Source of the DNA: CAYMUB01 sp964393545
GTDB taxonomy: Bacteria > Patescibacteriota > Microgenomatia > Daviesbacterales > UBA10151
Direction of reading: 5' to 3'
Assembly (NCBI GenBank): GCA_964393545.1
Contig: CAYMUB010000001.1
Location: forward strand, 1 to 51,352
DNA: 51,352 nucleotides
This document shows, piece by piece, positions 16,864 to 25,230 of this stretch. Both the position numbers and the translations under genes were made by a program. The notes beneath the pieces were generated by a model. It was not told the origin of the DNA and ran no database searches. It saw nothing but the letters and a program-made list of their open reading frames with translations. Positions within the stretch are counted from its first letter, which is position 1. Every line of letters begins with the position of its first letter.

Positions 16864-16870
16864 TATAATA
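16864..16870. promoter_or_regulatory. overlapping divergent -10 elements
   Basis: TATAATA contains plus-strand TATAAT (16864-16869, 13 nt before the ATG at 16883) and minus-strand TATTAT (16870-16865, 7 nt before the ATG at 16857). The two promoters overlap almost completely, so only one can be used at a time. Confidence 0.5.
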
Positions 16871-16882
16871 ACAGAATAAACT

Positions 16883-18025
16883 ATGAGGATTGGCTTTTTT
16901 GCAGATACTTATTATCCCCAAAAAAACGGGGTGGCTACTGGAGTAGGATTTCTTAACTCTATTTTACGGAAACATGGTGACAGGGTTATTGTGGCAGCTC
17001 CAAAAATTAAAGGATATCAAGACCTTGAGCCCAATATTTTAAGAATTCCTTCTTCAAAATTATGGCCTACTTTGCCTGATTCAGTTAGGCTACCCTTACC
17101 TTTACCCTTTTCTGTTTGGCAGCAAATATATAAAGAAGACTATGATATTATCCACGCTCACGGTAATGGATTGTTCTCTTTAATAGGTTTGATTATCGCA
17201 AAAAGAAAAAAAATTCCTTTTGTGTTAACTTTTCATACTCTTTTTAACAAATACACTCATTATATTTTATCTGGTAAGTTAATTACCCCCAAAATAGTAG
17301 ATCAAGGTTTGAAATTTTTTGGTAATTTGTGTGATGGCGTTATTGTCCCTTCGGAAAAAATGAAACAGGAGCTAATCAGAATTGGCATAAAAAAACCAAT
17401 TACTCTAATACCTAATTTTATTGATACTAGTAAATTTACTCCTGGGAAAAGTAATTTTTTGCATTCCTTATTTGGTATCCCAAAAAACCGTCAAATCCTG
17501 CTTTCTGTGGGCAGGTTAGCTAAAGAAAAAAACTTTGAATTTATAATTTCCTTTTTTGCAAAAATTGTTAAAGACTTCAAACATGTCCAACTGGTGATTG
17601 TGGGGGAAGGACCTGAAAAGCAAAATTTAATAAACTTAATCAAAGAAAAAAAACTCCAGGAATATGTAACCTTAACTGATGGAATCAGTATTGATCAAAT
17701 GCCTCAGGTTTATCAAGATGCAGACATCTTTGTTTTTACATCCACTACCGAAACACAGGGTCTGGTCACTTTGGAGGCAGCAGCTGCTGGTTTACCCTTA
17801 GTTTTAGTGACTGATGAAGCATACAAAGATGTGATAGAAGATGGCATAAATGGCTATGTTCTTCCTGCTGAGGAAAATGTTTTTACTCAAAAAATCATCT
17901 TCTTGTTGCAAAATCCCAGCTTACAAAAAAAATTTGGCGAAAATTCGATAAAAAAGTCCAGGTTTATATCTGAAAAAAAGATAATTGATACACTAATGAA
18001 AGTCTATCAAGACTGCCTGGCTTAA
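16883..18025 (+). CDS. GT4 glycosyltransferase, diacylglycerol-glucosyltransferase type
   Basis: The 380-residue protein opens MRIGFFADTYYPQKNGVATG, the motif of the GT4 group that contains 1,2-diacylglycerol 3-glucosyltransferases and mannosyltransferases acting on lipids. FVLTFHTLFNKYTHY, LLSVGRLAKEKNFEFIISFF (donor site) and TSTTETQGLVTLEAAAAGLPLV (E-x7-E) follow. It probably makes a glycolipid at the inner face of the membrane. It ends 4 bp into the convergent GT2 gene. Confidence 0.88.
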   Translation: MRIGFFADTYYPQKNGVATGVGFLNSILRKHGDRVIVAAPKIKGYQDLEPNILRIPSSKLWPTLPDSVRLPLPLPFSVWQQIYKEDYDIIHAHGNGLFSLIGLIIAKRKKIPFVLTFHTLFNKYTHYILSGKLITPKIVDQGLKFFGNLCDGVIVPSEKMKQELIRIGIKKPITLIPNFIDTSKFTPGKSNFLHSLFGIPKNRQILLSVGRLAKEKNFEFIISFFAKIVKDFKHVQLVIVGEGPEKQNLINLIKEKKLQEYVTLTDGISIDQMPQVYQDADIFVFTSTTETQGLVTLEAAAAGLPLVLVTDEAYKDVIEDGINGYVLPAEENVFTQKIIFLLQNPSLQKKFGENSIKKSRFISEKKIIDTLMKVYQDCLA

Positions 18026-18795
18026 GTTCGTTTCCTGGGCTGATCCAACTGAGTAAAATGACCAAATTCATATTGAATAGGATTATTTCTATGACCATGA
18101 CGGACCACTCTAATATATGAACGGGTGGCCTTTAAAGCAAATCTGATCCTGCCCTCTCTCTCAAATCTTCTGGGTGAAGTATGGATCTTGGGATCACTGA
18201 TAATAGAAAATTTACCTCCCTTTTTAACAATTCTATGTACTATTTCAAAATCCTCTCCCACAGCAATACTCTCATCAAAACCGCCTACTTTGTCAAAGGT
18301 TCTTTTCTTAATATACATATTCATACAGGTAGCAATTGGCCAAATTGGCTTTGAGATTCTAAAAATTAAATCCATGGCTCTAAAATAAACATTATCCTTC
18401 CAATGGTCTGTTGTGGAAATGTTGGTGGCAATAGCCAAATCAGAATGCTTCTTTTGAATCTCTTCAAAATATCTTTTTAAGATATCATCCCCTCTTAGCT
18501 CTGTATCTGCATCTAAAAATAGCAGGTGGTTTACATGAGTTTGCCCAACTCCAAAATTCCGCTGACGGGCAATAGTATATCTGGGGATACGGAATACTTG
18601 CAGTTGAGGTAATAATTTCTGTCTTTTCCGCACTTCGTTTACTGTTCCATCCCTGGAATAAGCGTCTACTACCACTATTTCTTTAGGTAACACACTTTGA
18701 TCAGCAATTGAATCCAGCAGAAATCCCACAAAATGCTCTTCGTTTAAGGTGGGGATCACAATTGCCAAGTCAATTACCTGTTTATCTTTAGGCAT
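18022..18795 (-). CDS. GT2-family glycosyltransferase
   Basis: The 257-residue GT-A protein has the opening LAIVIPTLNEEHFVGFLLDSI, the metal site LLFLDADTEL (DxD) near residue 95, and VGGFDESIAVGEDFEIVHRI (ED motif) near residue 180. It has no membrane anchor after the catalytic domain. It shares a 22-bp overlap with the DUF5667-like gene upstream and probably belongs to the same transcript. Confidence 0.88.
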   Translation of the reverse strand: MPKDKQVIDLAIVIPTLNEEHFVGFLLDSIADQSVLPKEIVVVDAYSRDGTVNEVRKRQKLLPQLQVFRIPRYTIARQRNFGVGQTHVNHLLFLDADTELRGDDILKRYFEEIQKKHSDLAIATNISTTDHWKDNVYFRAMDLIFRISKPIWPIATCMNMYIKKRTFDKVGGFDESIAVGEDFEIVHRIVKKGGKFSIISDPKIHTSPRRFEREGRIRFALKATRSYIRVVRHGHRNNPIQYEFGHFTQLDQPRKRT

Positions 18796-19382
18796 TTTTG
18801 CGCCCTTTCTGCAAGCACAATTTGTTCAGTTTGATTTAAACTGGAAGAGGTGGATTCTTTATTGAAAAAATTGCAGATGGGAATCCTGGCAAACTCAGGA
18901 GTATCAGCCCTTTGAATGAGTCTATTCATAGTTGATCTGATAAACATTTTAGCTCTTAAACTAGACGATTGATCATAAATTTCTTGTAGAAATTTAAGAT
19001 GAATTACTAAGTTATTTTTTAATATCAAGCCAAACTCATCATCTGTTTGATGCTTATCAGTCAAACTGTTTAAATGACCAACATACTTTTCTAGTGTAGG
19101 CGGGATTAAATCCTGATTAACTGTAAGCAATGTTCTGGTTTCCCGGAGTCTTCTGATGGCAAACTCTAATCTTCTTAACATTTTTGTTCTGGGAGTTCCA
19201 GCCAAACTTAATTCTATATTCTCCCTAACTGCTTTTAAAAAATAAAGAGAAGAAGCAGGATGAATCCTGGAATAACCAATATCTCCATCCAAAGTTGGAT
19301 AATAACTTTCAATAGCAAATGCAGGGTACAGGCTACTGTGGATAGTAAACAAAAGGAAAAATATTACAATGAAACCTCTCAT
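18774..19382 (-). CDS. secreted DUF5667-like protein
   Basis: The 202-residue protein has a signal peptide (MRGFIVIFFLLFTIHSSLYPAFA). The mature part starts with IHPASSLYFLKAVRENIELSLAGTPRTKMLRRLEFAIRRLRET, the 'P-S-Y-x-K...E.ie.lt....K...l..a..Rl.E' pattern of DUF5667. These helical extracytoplasmic proteins have no assigned function. It precedes the GT2 gene in a likely operon with the ABC exporter upstream. Confidence 0.65.
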   Translation of the reverse strand: MRGFIVIFFLLFTIHSSLYPAFAIESYYPTLDGDIGYSRIHPASSLYFLKAVRENIELSLAGTPRTKMLRRLEFAIRRLRETRTLLTVNQDLIPPTLEKYVGHLNSLTDKHQTDDEFGLILKNNLVIHLKFLQEIYDQSSSLRAKMFIRSTMNRLIQRADTPEFARIPICNFFNKESTSSSLNQTEQIVLAERAQKCLKINR

Positions 19383-19391
19383 TGCCTCATT

Positions 19392-21164
19392 CTATCCTTT
19401 TAACTCACTTTGGGCAATAATCTTGGCATATACCCCATTTTTGATGAGTAGTTGCTGATGTGTTCCCCGCTCAACAATTTTTCCTTTTTCCATTACCAAA
19501 ATCTGATCAGCTTTTTTAACTGTTGATAACCGATGAGCAATGATAATTTTTGTGAAAGAGCGCTCTTCTGATAAATCCTGCAAGGCTTGTTGGATTAGAC
19601 TTTCAGAATGAGTGTCTAAATGAGAGGTGGGCTCATCCATGATTAATATTTTAGGTCGGGCAAATAAAGCCCTTGCTATTGCCAGCCTTTGTTTTTGTCC
19701 ACCGGACAACTTCACCCCTCTTTCTCCTATTTGAGTTTGATAACCATGAGGCAACTCAGCAATAAATTCATCAGCATAAGCCAGTTTTGCAGCTTTGTAA
19801 ACCTGGTCTTTTACTTCTGCGAATTCCTTTTTTCCTGCTGAGTAAGAGATCACTTCCCAAACCTTTCTATTTGGCACTGGTGAATCTTGAAACACCACTG
19901 CTGTTTTGCTCCGAAACGCATCTAGATCTAAGCTTTTTAAGTCATATTTCCCATCAATCACAATTGAACCACTGGTAGGATCATAGTAACGGCTTAACAG
20001 CTTAGCAATAGTTGATTTACCAGAACCTGATTTACCAACCAAAGCAGTAAAAGAGCCCGGGGGAATAGTAAAGGAGACATTTTTTAACACCCGTCTTTTA
20101 GTATAGGCAAAAGTTACATGTTTAAAACTCACCAGCCCTTTAATCTCTGACAAAACAATAGGATTTGGAGGATTTCCAATACTGGGCTTTTTAGAAAGTA
20201 GCGAAATTACCCGGTCTACAGGTTCTGAAGCATCAACAGCTCTTTCATATATCCAACCCAGCTGAAAAATATTGGAATAAGCCCTCTCGGTTAAAGAGAT
20301 TAAAAATACTAAACTTCCTACAGAAATTATATTAAGTCTAATTTCATAAATACCGATAATCAAAAGAACTGCATACATTATCTCTATACTTAAACTTCTT
20401 AAAAAACCATTAATCATGTGTAGTTTAAACTCTTTTACAGATAATGCCTTTATCTCATCCCAGATTGAAGAAAAAGCTTGTGACTCCCGGTTCTCTTGAG
20501 CAAAAGCTTTCACCACCGTAATATTGGCGATGGTATCTCCTATCTCTCCACTTGATGCTTCATATGCATCATGACGTTTAGTTCTCATCACAGAAGTATT
20601 TTGATAAGTTTTAAACATATTAATTACAAAAGGGATTAGAGAAAGAGTAAAAATTAATCCAAAAACCCAATTTACAAAAACCATTATCACTGCAGTTACA
20701 ACCAGCTGAATCACTACTGGCTGAAAACTCCAGCCATAGGTTGTCAACAGCTCGATTAACTTATCCCGGCCTTTGTTAATGATGTTGATCTTGTTACCAG
20801 TGTTTTCTTTTTCATGATAATCCAGGGATAGCTGAAGTAATTTATTAAATGTTTGCCTTGAGACATACTGCTCTGATTTCCAAAGTAATCCTACCAAAAC
20901 AATGTCTATTAAATAATCAATAATTAAAGATAGTATCCTTACTCCAATCAGTCCAACAATCACATACGCGGCTGTTTTAAAAGTGAGCAATCCATTAGTG
21001 CTGATGAGTAAATCCAATATTTTCCCAAAAAAGTAAGGCCCTGCCATCCTGACTATTTGGAATGCAATAGTAATTAAGACAATATTATAGAAGTCCCTAT
21101 GAAAGGGCTTAAGTAATAGCCATACTTTTTGTACAAAATTCATTTTCTTTCTTGATCGTAACAT
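19392..21164 (-). CDS. ABC transporter, fused permease-ATPase (exporter type)
   Basis: The 590-residue half-transporter has six hydrophobic segments in residues 20-320 and an ATPase domain with Walker A GKSGSGKST near residue 385, Q-loop VVFQDSPVPN, signature LSGGQ near 490, Walker B ILIMDEPTSHLD and the switch AHRLSTV. It dimerises to export lipid, glycolipid or peptide; the neighbourhood suggests an envelope lipid. The second ATG (MNFVQKVW, residue 8) is also a possible start. Confidence 0.92.
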   Translation of the reverse strand: MLRSRKKMNFVQKVWLLLKPFHRDFYNIVLITIAFQIVRMAGPYFFGKILDLLISTNGLLTFKTAAYVIVGLIGVRILSLIIDYLIDIVLVGLLWKSEQYVSRQTFNKLLQLSLDYHEKENTGNKINIINKGRDKLIELLTTYGWSFQPVVIQLVVTAVIMVFVNWVFGLIFTLSLIPFVINMFKTYQNTSVMRTKRHDAYEASSGEIGDTIANITVVKAFAQENRESQAFSSIWDEIKALSVKEFKLHMINGFLRSLSIEIMYAVLLIIGIYEIRLNIISVGSLVFLISLTERAYSNIFQLGWIYERAVDASEPVDRVISLLSKKPSIGNPPNPIVLSEIKGLVSFKHVTFAYTKRRVLKNVSFTIPPGSFTALVGKSGSGKSTIAKLLSRYYDPTSGSIVIDGKYDLKSLDLDAFRSKTAVVFQDSPVPNRKVWEVISYSAGKKEFAEVKDQVYKAAKLAYADEFIAELPHGYQTQIGERGVKLSGGQKQRLAIARALFARPKILIMDEPTSHLDTHSESLIQQALQDLSEERSFTKIIIAHRLSTVKKADQILVMEKGKIVERGTHQQLLIKNGVYAKIIAQSELKG

Positions 21165-21417
21165 AATTTACTCTTTCTCCAATAAAAAACCAGCCTATTT
21201 AGCTGGTTTACGTAATTTTGAATTTTAAATTATGAATTTTAAATTTTCTTCATCTTTAGTTTCAGGTTTACGGAAATCCCCCTCATCTTAAGAGGAATAC
21301 CAGCTAAAATATTTGAGATAGGTACGTGTATTGCCATATACAGGTTACTTTCAAACTTTGGTGTGAATGAAACTGGCCAAGAGTAAGTGTAATCTTAACT
21401 GAGGCTGATTGTCAAAT
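21165..21417. other. 253-bp intergenic region between ftsH and the ABC gene
   Basis: It contains a hairpin (21187-21209), an AT-rich tandem of GAATTTTAAATT-type units (about 21220-21245) and a minus-strand TTGACA (plus positions 21410-21415) without a good -10 at the right spacing. No convincing ORF is seen. Confidence 0.4.
21187..21209 (-). terminator. intrinsic terminator downstream of ftsH
   Basis: AAACCAGC (21187-21194) and GCTGGTTT (21202-21209) form an 8-bp stem with a 7-nt loop, and the minus strand continues with a T-run (complement of 21181-21189). It would stop ftsH transcripts before the ABC gene. Confidence 0.65.
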
Positions 21418-23262
21418 TTAACTTTTCTTTGTGCCAACTATCTTTTCAAACTCATCTGATTCTAAGGTTTCTTTTTCAAGCAAAGCTTTTGCCACAGCAT
21501 CTAGCTTTATTTTGTGCTTTTTTAAGAGTGCTTGAGCATTTTTATAGGAACTATCCATAATCCTTTTAATTTCTGCGTCAACTGCGTCATGCAACTTGGG
21601 AGATAGTTCTGTTCCCTCATCCATTCCTCTCCAGGTACCAAACATTGGCCTTGATGAAACACTAATAGGCCCAAGCGGAGACATGCCATATTGAGTTACC
21701 ATGGCTCTGGCAATACTCATTGCCACCTCAATATCTGACGCAGCCCCTGTTGAAATATCCTTAAAAACTAAATCTTCAGCTGCTTGTCCTCCTAAGGCTG
21801 CTGTTATTTGTTCAACTAACCTTGATTTACTCTCATTTGATCTATCTTCTGTCGGAGGAAAAAGAGTATGCCCACCAGACAACCCTCTGGAAACTATAGA
21901 AATCCGGTGAACCGGATCAACATTTTTTAGGAAATGCCCAACTATAGCGTGACCTGCTTCATGATAGGCAGCCAGTTCCCGATCGTGTTTTGATTGCATC
22001 CTTTTTCTTTGCGGTCCTAATTTTTCTTTAGTGGCTGCCTCTTCCAAATCTTTATTATCTATAGCTTTTTTACCTTCCCTGGCTGCTAAAATAGCTGCCT
22101 CATTTAATATATTAGCCAAATCAGCACCAGAAAAACCAACAGTTCTTCTGGCTAATTTTTCTATGCTAACATCCTGGGTAAATGGTTTACCTTTCATATG
22201 AAGCTCTATTATGGCCTTTCTTTCCTCAAGATCCGGTAAAGTTAAAACTACTCTTCTGTCAAATCTGCCTGGTCTTATTAAAGCTGCATCCAGTAAATCA
22301 GGTCTGTTGGTAGCTGCCAAAATTATGACCCTTTCATTAGGAGTAAAACCATCCATTTCAACCAGGATTTGGTTTAGAGTCTGTTCCCTTTCATCATGAC
22401 CCCCGGAAAAACCCATACCACGCTGACGCCCAATTGATTCAATTTCATCAATAAAAATAATAGCAGGAGAATTTTTCTTTGCTTGTAAAAACATGTCTCT
22501 CACTCTACTCGCACCCACACCTACTAACATTTCCATAAATTCTGATCCGGCAATAGAATAGAAAGGAACTCCAGCTTCACCTGCCACACTTCTTGACAAG
22601 AGAGTTTTTCCTGTACCTGCCGGACCAACCATTAATACTCCTTTGGGAATCCTGGCGCCTAAGGCTTTAAATTTTTCCGGAGTTTTTAGAAATTCCACTA
22701 TCTCAGACAGCTCTTTTTTAGCCTCCTCTGCCCCTGCCACATCAGTAAATTTAATTTGGGGAGAATCTTTGGTGAAAAGCCTGGCTTTAGATTGGCCAAA
22801 AGAGAAAATTCCCTGTCCTGCTTCTTTTGCATTTCTAAACAGTAAAAACATTAGTCCTACTAAAAGTAAGATGGGTAAGACAGCTGATAAAATACCTACC
22901 CAGGCTTGCTGAATAGATAAATCTTTAACTTCAATAGTGACTGATTTGGGATCAACACCTGAGGATTCTAGAATTTTATAAATAGACTCTCCTGCTTCTT
23001 TGTGAGAGGTAAGCTTTTGGTCAGAATTTTTAACTTCAACTGTGACCTTATCCCCTTCCAGAGAAATCTTTTGTACTTTGCCATCTTTCACATCATTAAT
23101 AATTTGTGAAATAGGCACTTCATTTTGGGAACTGCCAGAACCACCGGAAACTTGATAGAAGAAAATTAAAGCTGCCAGAGCAATAAGAATATAAACAGCC
23201 AATCCTTTTAAAACCGAGGAAATTCTTTTGTTTAGATTTACTCTTCTTTTCCCATTTGCCAT
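21418..23262 (-). CDS. ftsH: ATP-dependent membrane zinc metalloprotease FtsH
   Basis: The 614-residue protein has two N-terminal TM segments (about residues 18-38 and 120-142) around a small extracytoplasmic domain, then AAA+ Walker A GPAGTGKT near 215, Walker B IIFIDEIES, SRH NRPDLLDAALIRPGRFDR, and the protease site HEAGH near 435. It degrades misassembled membrane and short-lived regulatory proteins. A minus-strand TAAGAT lies 7 nt before the ATG (leaderless). Confidence 0.97.
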   Translation of the reverse strand: MANGKRRVNLNKRISSVLKGLAVYILIALAALIFFYQVSGGSGSSQNEVPISQIINDVKDGKVQKISLEGDKVTVEVKNSDQKLTSHKEAGESIYKILESSGVDPKSVTIEVKDLSIQQAWVGILSAVLPILLLVGLMFLLFRNAKEAGQGIFSFGQSKARLFTKDSPQIKFTDVAGAEEAKKELSEIVEFLKTPEKFKALGARIPKGVLMVGPAGTGKTLLSRSVAGEAGVPFYSIAGSEFMEMLVGVGASRVRDMFLQAKKNSPAIIFIDEIESIGRQRGMGFSGGHDEREQTLNQILVEMDGFTPNERVIILAATNRPDLLDAALIRPGRFDRRVVLTLPDLEERKAIIELHMKGKPFTQDVSIEKLARRTVGFSGADLANILNEAAILAAREGKKAIDNKDLEEAATKEKLGPQRKRMQSKHDRELAAYHEAGHAIVGHFLKNVDPVHRISIVSRGLSGGHTLFPPTEDRSNESKSRLVEQITAALGGQAAEDLVFKDISTGAASDIEVAMSIARAMVTQYGMSPLGPISVSSRPMFGTWRGMDEGTELSPKLHDAVDAEIKRIMDSSYKNAQALLKKHKIKLDAVAKALLEKETLESDEFEKIVGTKKS

Positions 23263-23313
23263 ATCGGGGATCTTAGCACAATCAGCTTTAAATTACTAGC
23301 CAATTTTGATGGT

Positions 23314-24303
23314 TTAAAAATCTATACCCATGGCTTTTTTAACTTCTGTTAAAGTTTTTTGGGCTTCTGTTCTGGCTTTTTTAGTACCCTCTTTTAAGAT
23401 TTTGTCTATTATTTCTGGCTGTTTTTCATATTCTGCTCTTTTTTTTCTGACTGGATCCAAAAAATTATTCAACACTTTAATTAGATATTTTTTTACCTCA
23501 ATATCACCCACTTGGCCCTTTGTGTAGCTTTCTTTATACTTTGCTATTTGATCTTTATCTTCCTTTGTTCCAAAGGCATCTAAGTATATAAAAACTGGAT
23601 TACCTTCAACATGCCCTGGATCTGTAATTCTAATTCTAGTTGGATCTGTATACATACTCATCACCTTTTTTTCTACTTCTTCAGCAGAATCTGTTAAGAA
23701 AATAGCATTGCCTAAAGACTTACCCATCTTAGTTTGACCATCTGTACCTGGCAAAGTTGGTACTTCTCCTATTAAAGGCTCGGGTAAAGGGAAAACTTCT
23801 CCATACAAGTTATTAAATTTGATGGCAATATCCCGGGCAAATTCTATATGAGCTTTTTGGTCTTTCCCTACTGGTACTAAATTAGCCCGGGGGAGCAAAA
23901 TATCAGCAGCCATCAGTACTGGATAATAGTATAAGCCAAGAGTATCTTGAGCCCCTTGATCTAACTTTTCTTTTAAAGCCGGTTGTCTTTCTAAAACAGC
24001 TCTTTGGGTAAGCGTGCTTAAAATATAGGCTAACTCTGTTGTGCCAGTTATCTGAGACTGCAGGCAAAAGGTGACTTTATTTGGATCTAATCCCACTGAT
24101 AAATAACCCAGCATCAAACCCCTGATATTTTTTTCCAGATCAGCAGTTTTTTCAAAATGGGTAGTTAAAGCATGCAAATCAGCAATCAGTATATATGTCT
24201 CATACTCATCCTGTAGTTTTACTCTATTTGCCAAGGAGCCAACATAATTTCCTAAATGAAAACTATCACTGGTTGGCCTATCCCCTGTCAAAATCCGTTT
24301 CAT
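23314..24303 (-). CDS. trpS: tryptophanyl-tRNA synthetase
   Basis: From the ATG at 24303 the protein is 329 residues and begins MKRILTGDRPTSDSFHLGNYVG (HIGH-type motif as FHLGN), with KMGKSLGN as the KMSKS motif near residue 195. A longer frame starting at 24465 adds 54 unlikely residues; the chosen ATG has TACAAT exactly 7 nt upstream, and the family starts here. It charges tRNA-Trp. It is divergent from the TrpF-like gene with an 84-bp gap. Confidence 0.95.
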   Translation of the reverse strand: MKRILTGDRPTSDSFHLGNYVGSLANRVKLQDEYETYILIADLHALTTHFEKTADLEKNIRGLMLGYLSVGLDPNKVTFCLQSQITGTTELAYILSTLTQRAVLERQPALKEKLDQGAQDTLGLYYYPVLMAADILLPRANLVPVGKDQKAHIEFARDIAIKFNNLYGEVFPLPEPLIGEVPTLPGTDGQTKMGKSLGNAIFLTDSAEEVEKKVMSMYTDPTRIRITDPGHVEGNPVFIYLDAFGTKEDKDQIAKYKESYTKGQVGDIEVKKYLIKVLNNFLDPVRKKRAEYEKQPEIIDKILKEGTKKARTEAQKTLTEVKKAMGIDF

Positions 24304-24310
24304 ACCCTGT

Positions 24311-24316
24311 ATTGTA
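24311..24316 (-). promoter_or_regulatory. -10 element TACAAT of trpS
   Basis: Minus-strand TACAAT is followed by 7 nt and the ATG at 24303; a TTGCAT lies 17 nt upstream of it (plus 24334-24339). This decides the trpS start. Confidence 0.55.
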
Positions 24317-24352
24317 TTTTGTCTATTAAGTTTATGCAACCATTGTTGTAAG

Positions 24353-24381
24353 TAGACTTTTTTATTATTATAGGTTATAAT
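24353..24381 (+). promoter_or_regulatory. promoter TAGACT-N17-TATAAT, leaderless
   Basis: TATAAT (24376-24381) is 6 nt before the ATG at 24388, with TAGACT (24353-24358) as a partial -35. Confidence 0.6.
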
Positions 24382-24387
24382 AAAATT

Positions 24388-25230
24388 ATGGCTAGGGATC
24401 CAGAAAAACCATATATTGGGGTCACAGGTATTACTCAAGTAAAAGAAGCAAAAACTATTGCTCAAGCCTTTATCACTGAAGGTCTAACCAGTCATGATAG
24501 TACCCATAAGGGAATGGTCGGTTTATTAGCCTCTCAGAGAACTCTATCCTCTAGGGCTACTTCTGGAGAAAGATATCCTAATATTCCTTTGGTCCGTGAA
24601 ATATTCACTGTAACTCAAGGAATAACCTTTAATACTCTACACTATACAACTTCCACTCCAGATGACTTATCTAGACAAACTGACTTACTTATCGGCAGAA
24701 CTGGCTTATATGCTGATCGATTATGTGATGGGATCCAACTAAATCTTGCTTGGCCTCCACCTCAAGAAATAGCTAGAATTAGAGACTCATTCCCAAATTT
24801 AAAAGTTATTTTACAACTAGGACCTAGGGTTTTGTCAGAAAAAACTCCAGAAGCTATAGCTGAAGGCTTATCTGCCTATGAAGAACTAATAGATTATGCA
24901 TTAATTGATCCGTCTGGAGGCAGGGGTATGATCTTTGAAACCAACAGAGTCACTCCTATTCACAATCAAATTAGAGATGCTTTTCCGAGTTTACCTGTAG
25001 TATTTGCTGGTGGATTTGATGCTAAGAATATCAGAACCAGGCTTTGGTTACTCTTCCAAGCTGTTGGATCTAGTAATTTTGGAGTTGATGCTGAACAAGG
25101 GATAAGGATCCAGAAACAAGGGCAACCTGAAACAACCATAAGTCTGACTAAAACTACTAGATACATACATCATGCAACGATCTTCTTTAAAAATCAGCCT
25201 CAAGACTCGTCAAACCTACTTTTAGACTAA
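24388..25230 (+). CDS. TrpF-like (beta/alpha)8-barrel protein
   Basis: The 280-residue protein resembles phosphoribosylanthranilate isomerase (about 200 residues) with additions. YIGVTGITQVKEA aligns with TrpF KICGIT..., but the catalytic Cys is Thr13. RLCDGIQLNL corresponds to 'd.vQLHG', YALIDPSGGRGMIFE (Asp174) to 'iLLD...GGtGk.f', and VVFAGGFDAKNI to 'iLAGGL.peNv', so the phosphate-binding strands are kept. With the general base missing and no other trp genes in view, an Amadori isomerase role in Trp synthesis is doubtful; a different phosphosugar substrate is more likely. It ends overlapping by 9 bp the convergent phosphoribosyltransferase gene. Confidence 0.6.
   Translation: MARDPEKPYIGVTGITQVKEAKTIAQAFITEGLTSHDSTHKGMVGLLASQRTLSSRATSGERYPNIPLVREIFTVTQGITFNTLHYTTSTPDDLSRQTDLLIGRTGLYADRLCDGIQLNLAWPPPQEIARIRDSFPNLKVILQLGPRVLSEKTPEAIAEGLSAYEELIDYALIDPSGGRGMIFETNRVTPIHNQIRDAFPSLPVVFAGGFDAKNIRTRLWLLFQAVGSSNFGVDAEQGIRIQKQGQPETTISLTKTTRYIHHATIFFKNQPQDSSNLLLD

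Noticed and set aside
7903..19382. One envelope polysaccharide cluster
   Set aside because: Genes point in both directions and are mixed with toxin, polymerase and hydrolase genes, so it is not a single operon.
24304..24465. Extended N-terminus of trpS
   Set aside because: It has no resemblance to TrpRS, and a -10 box sits 7 nt before the internal ATG.
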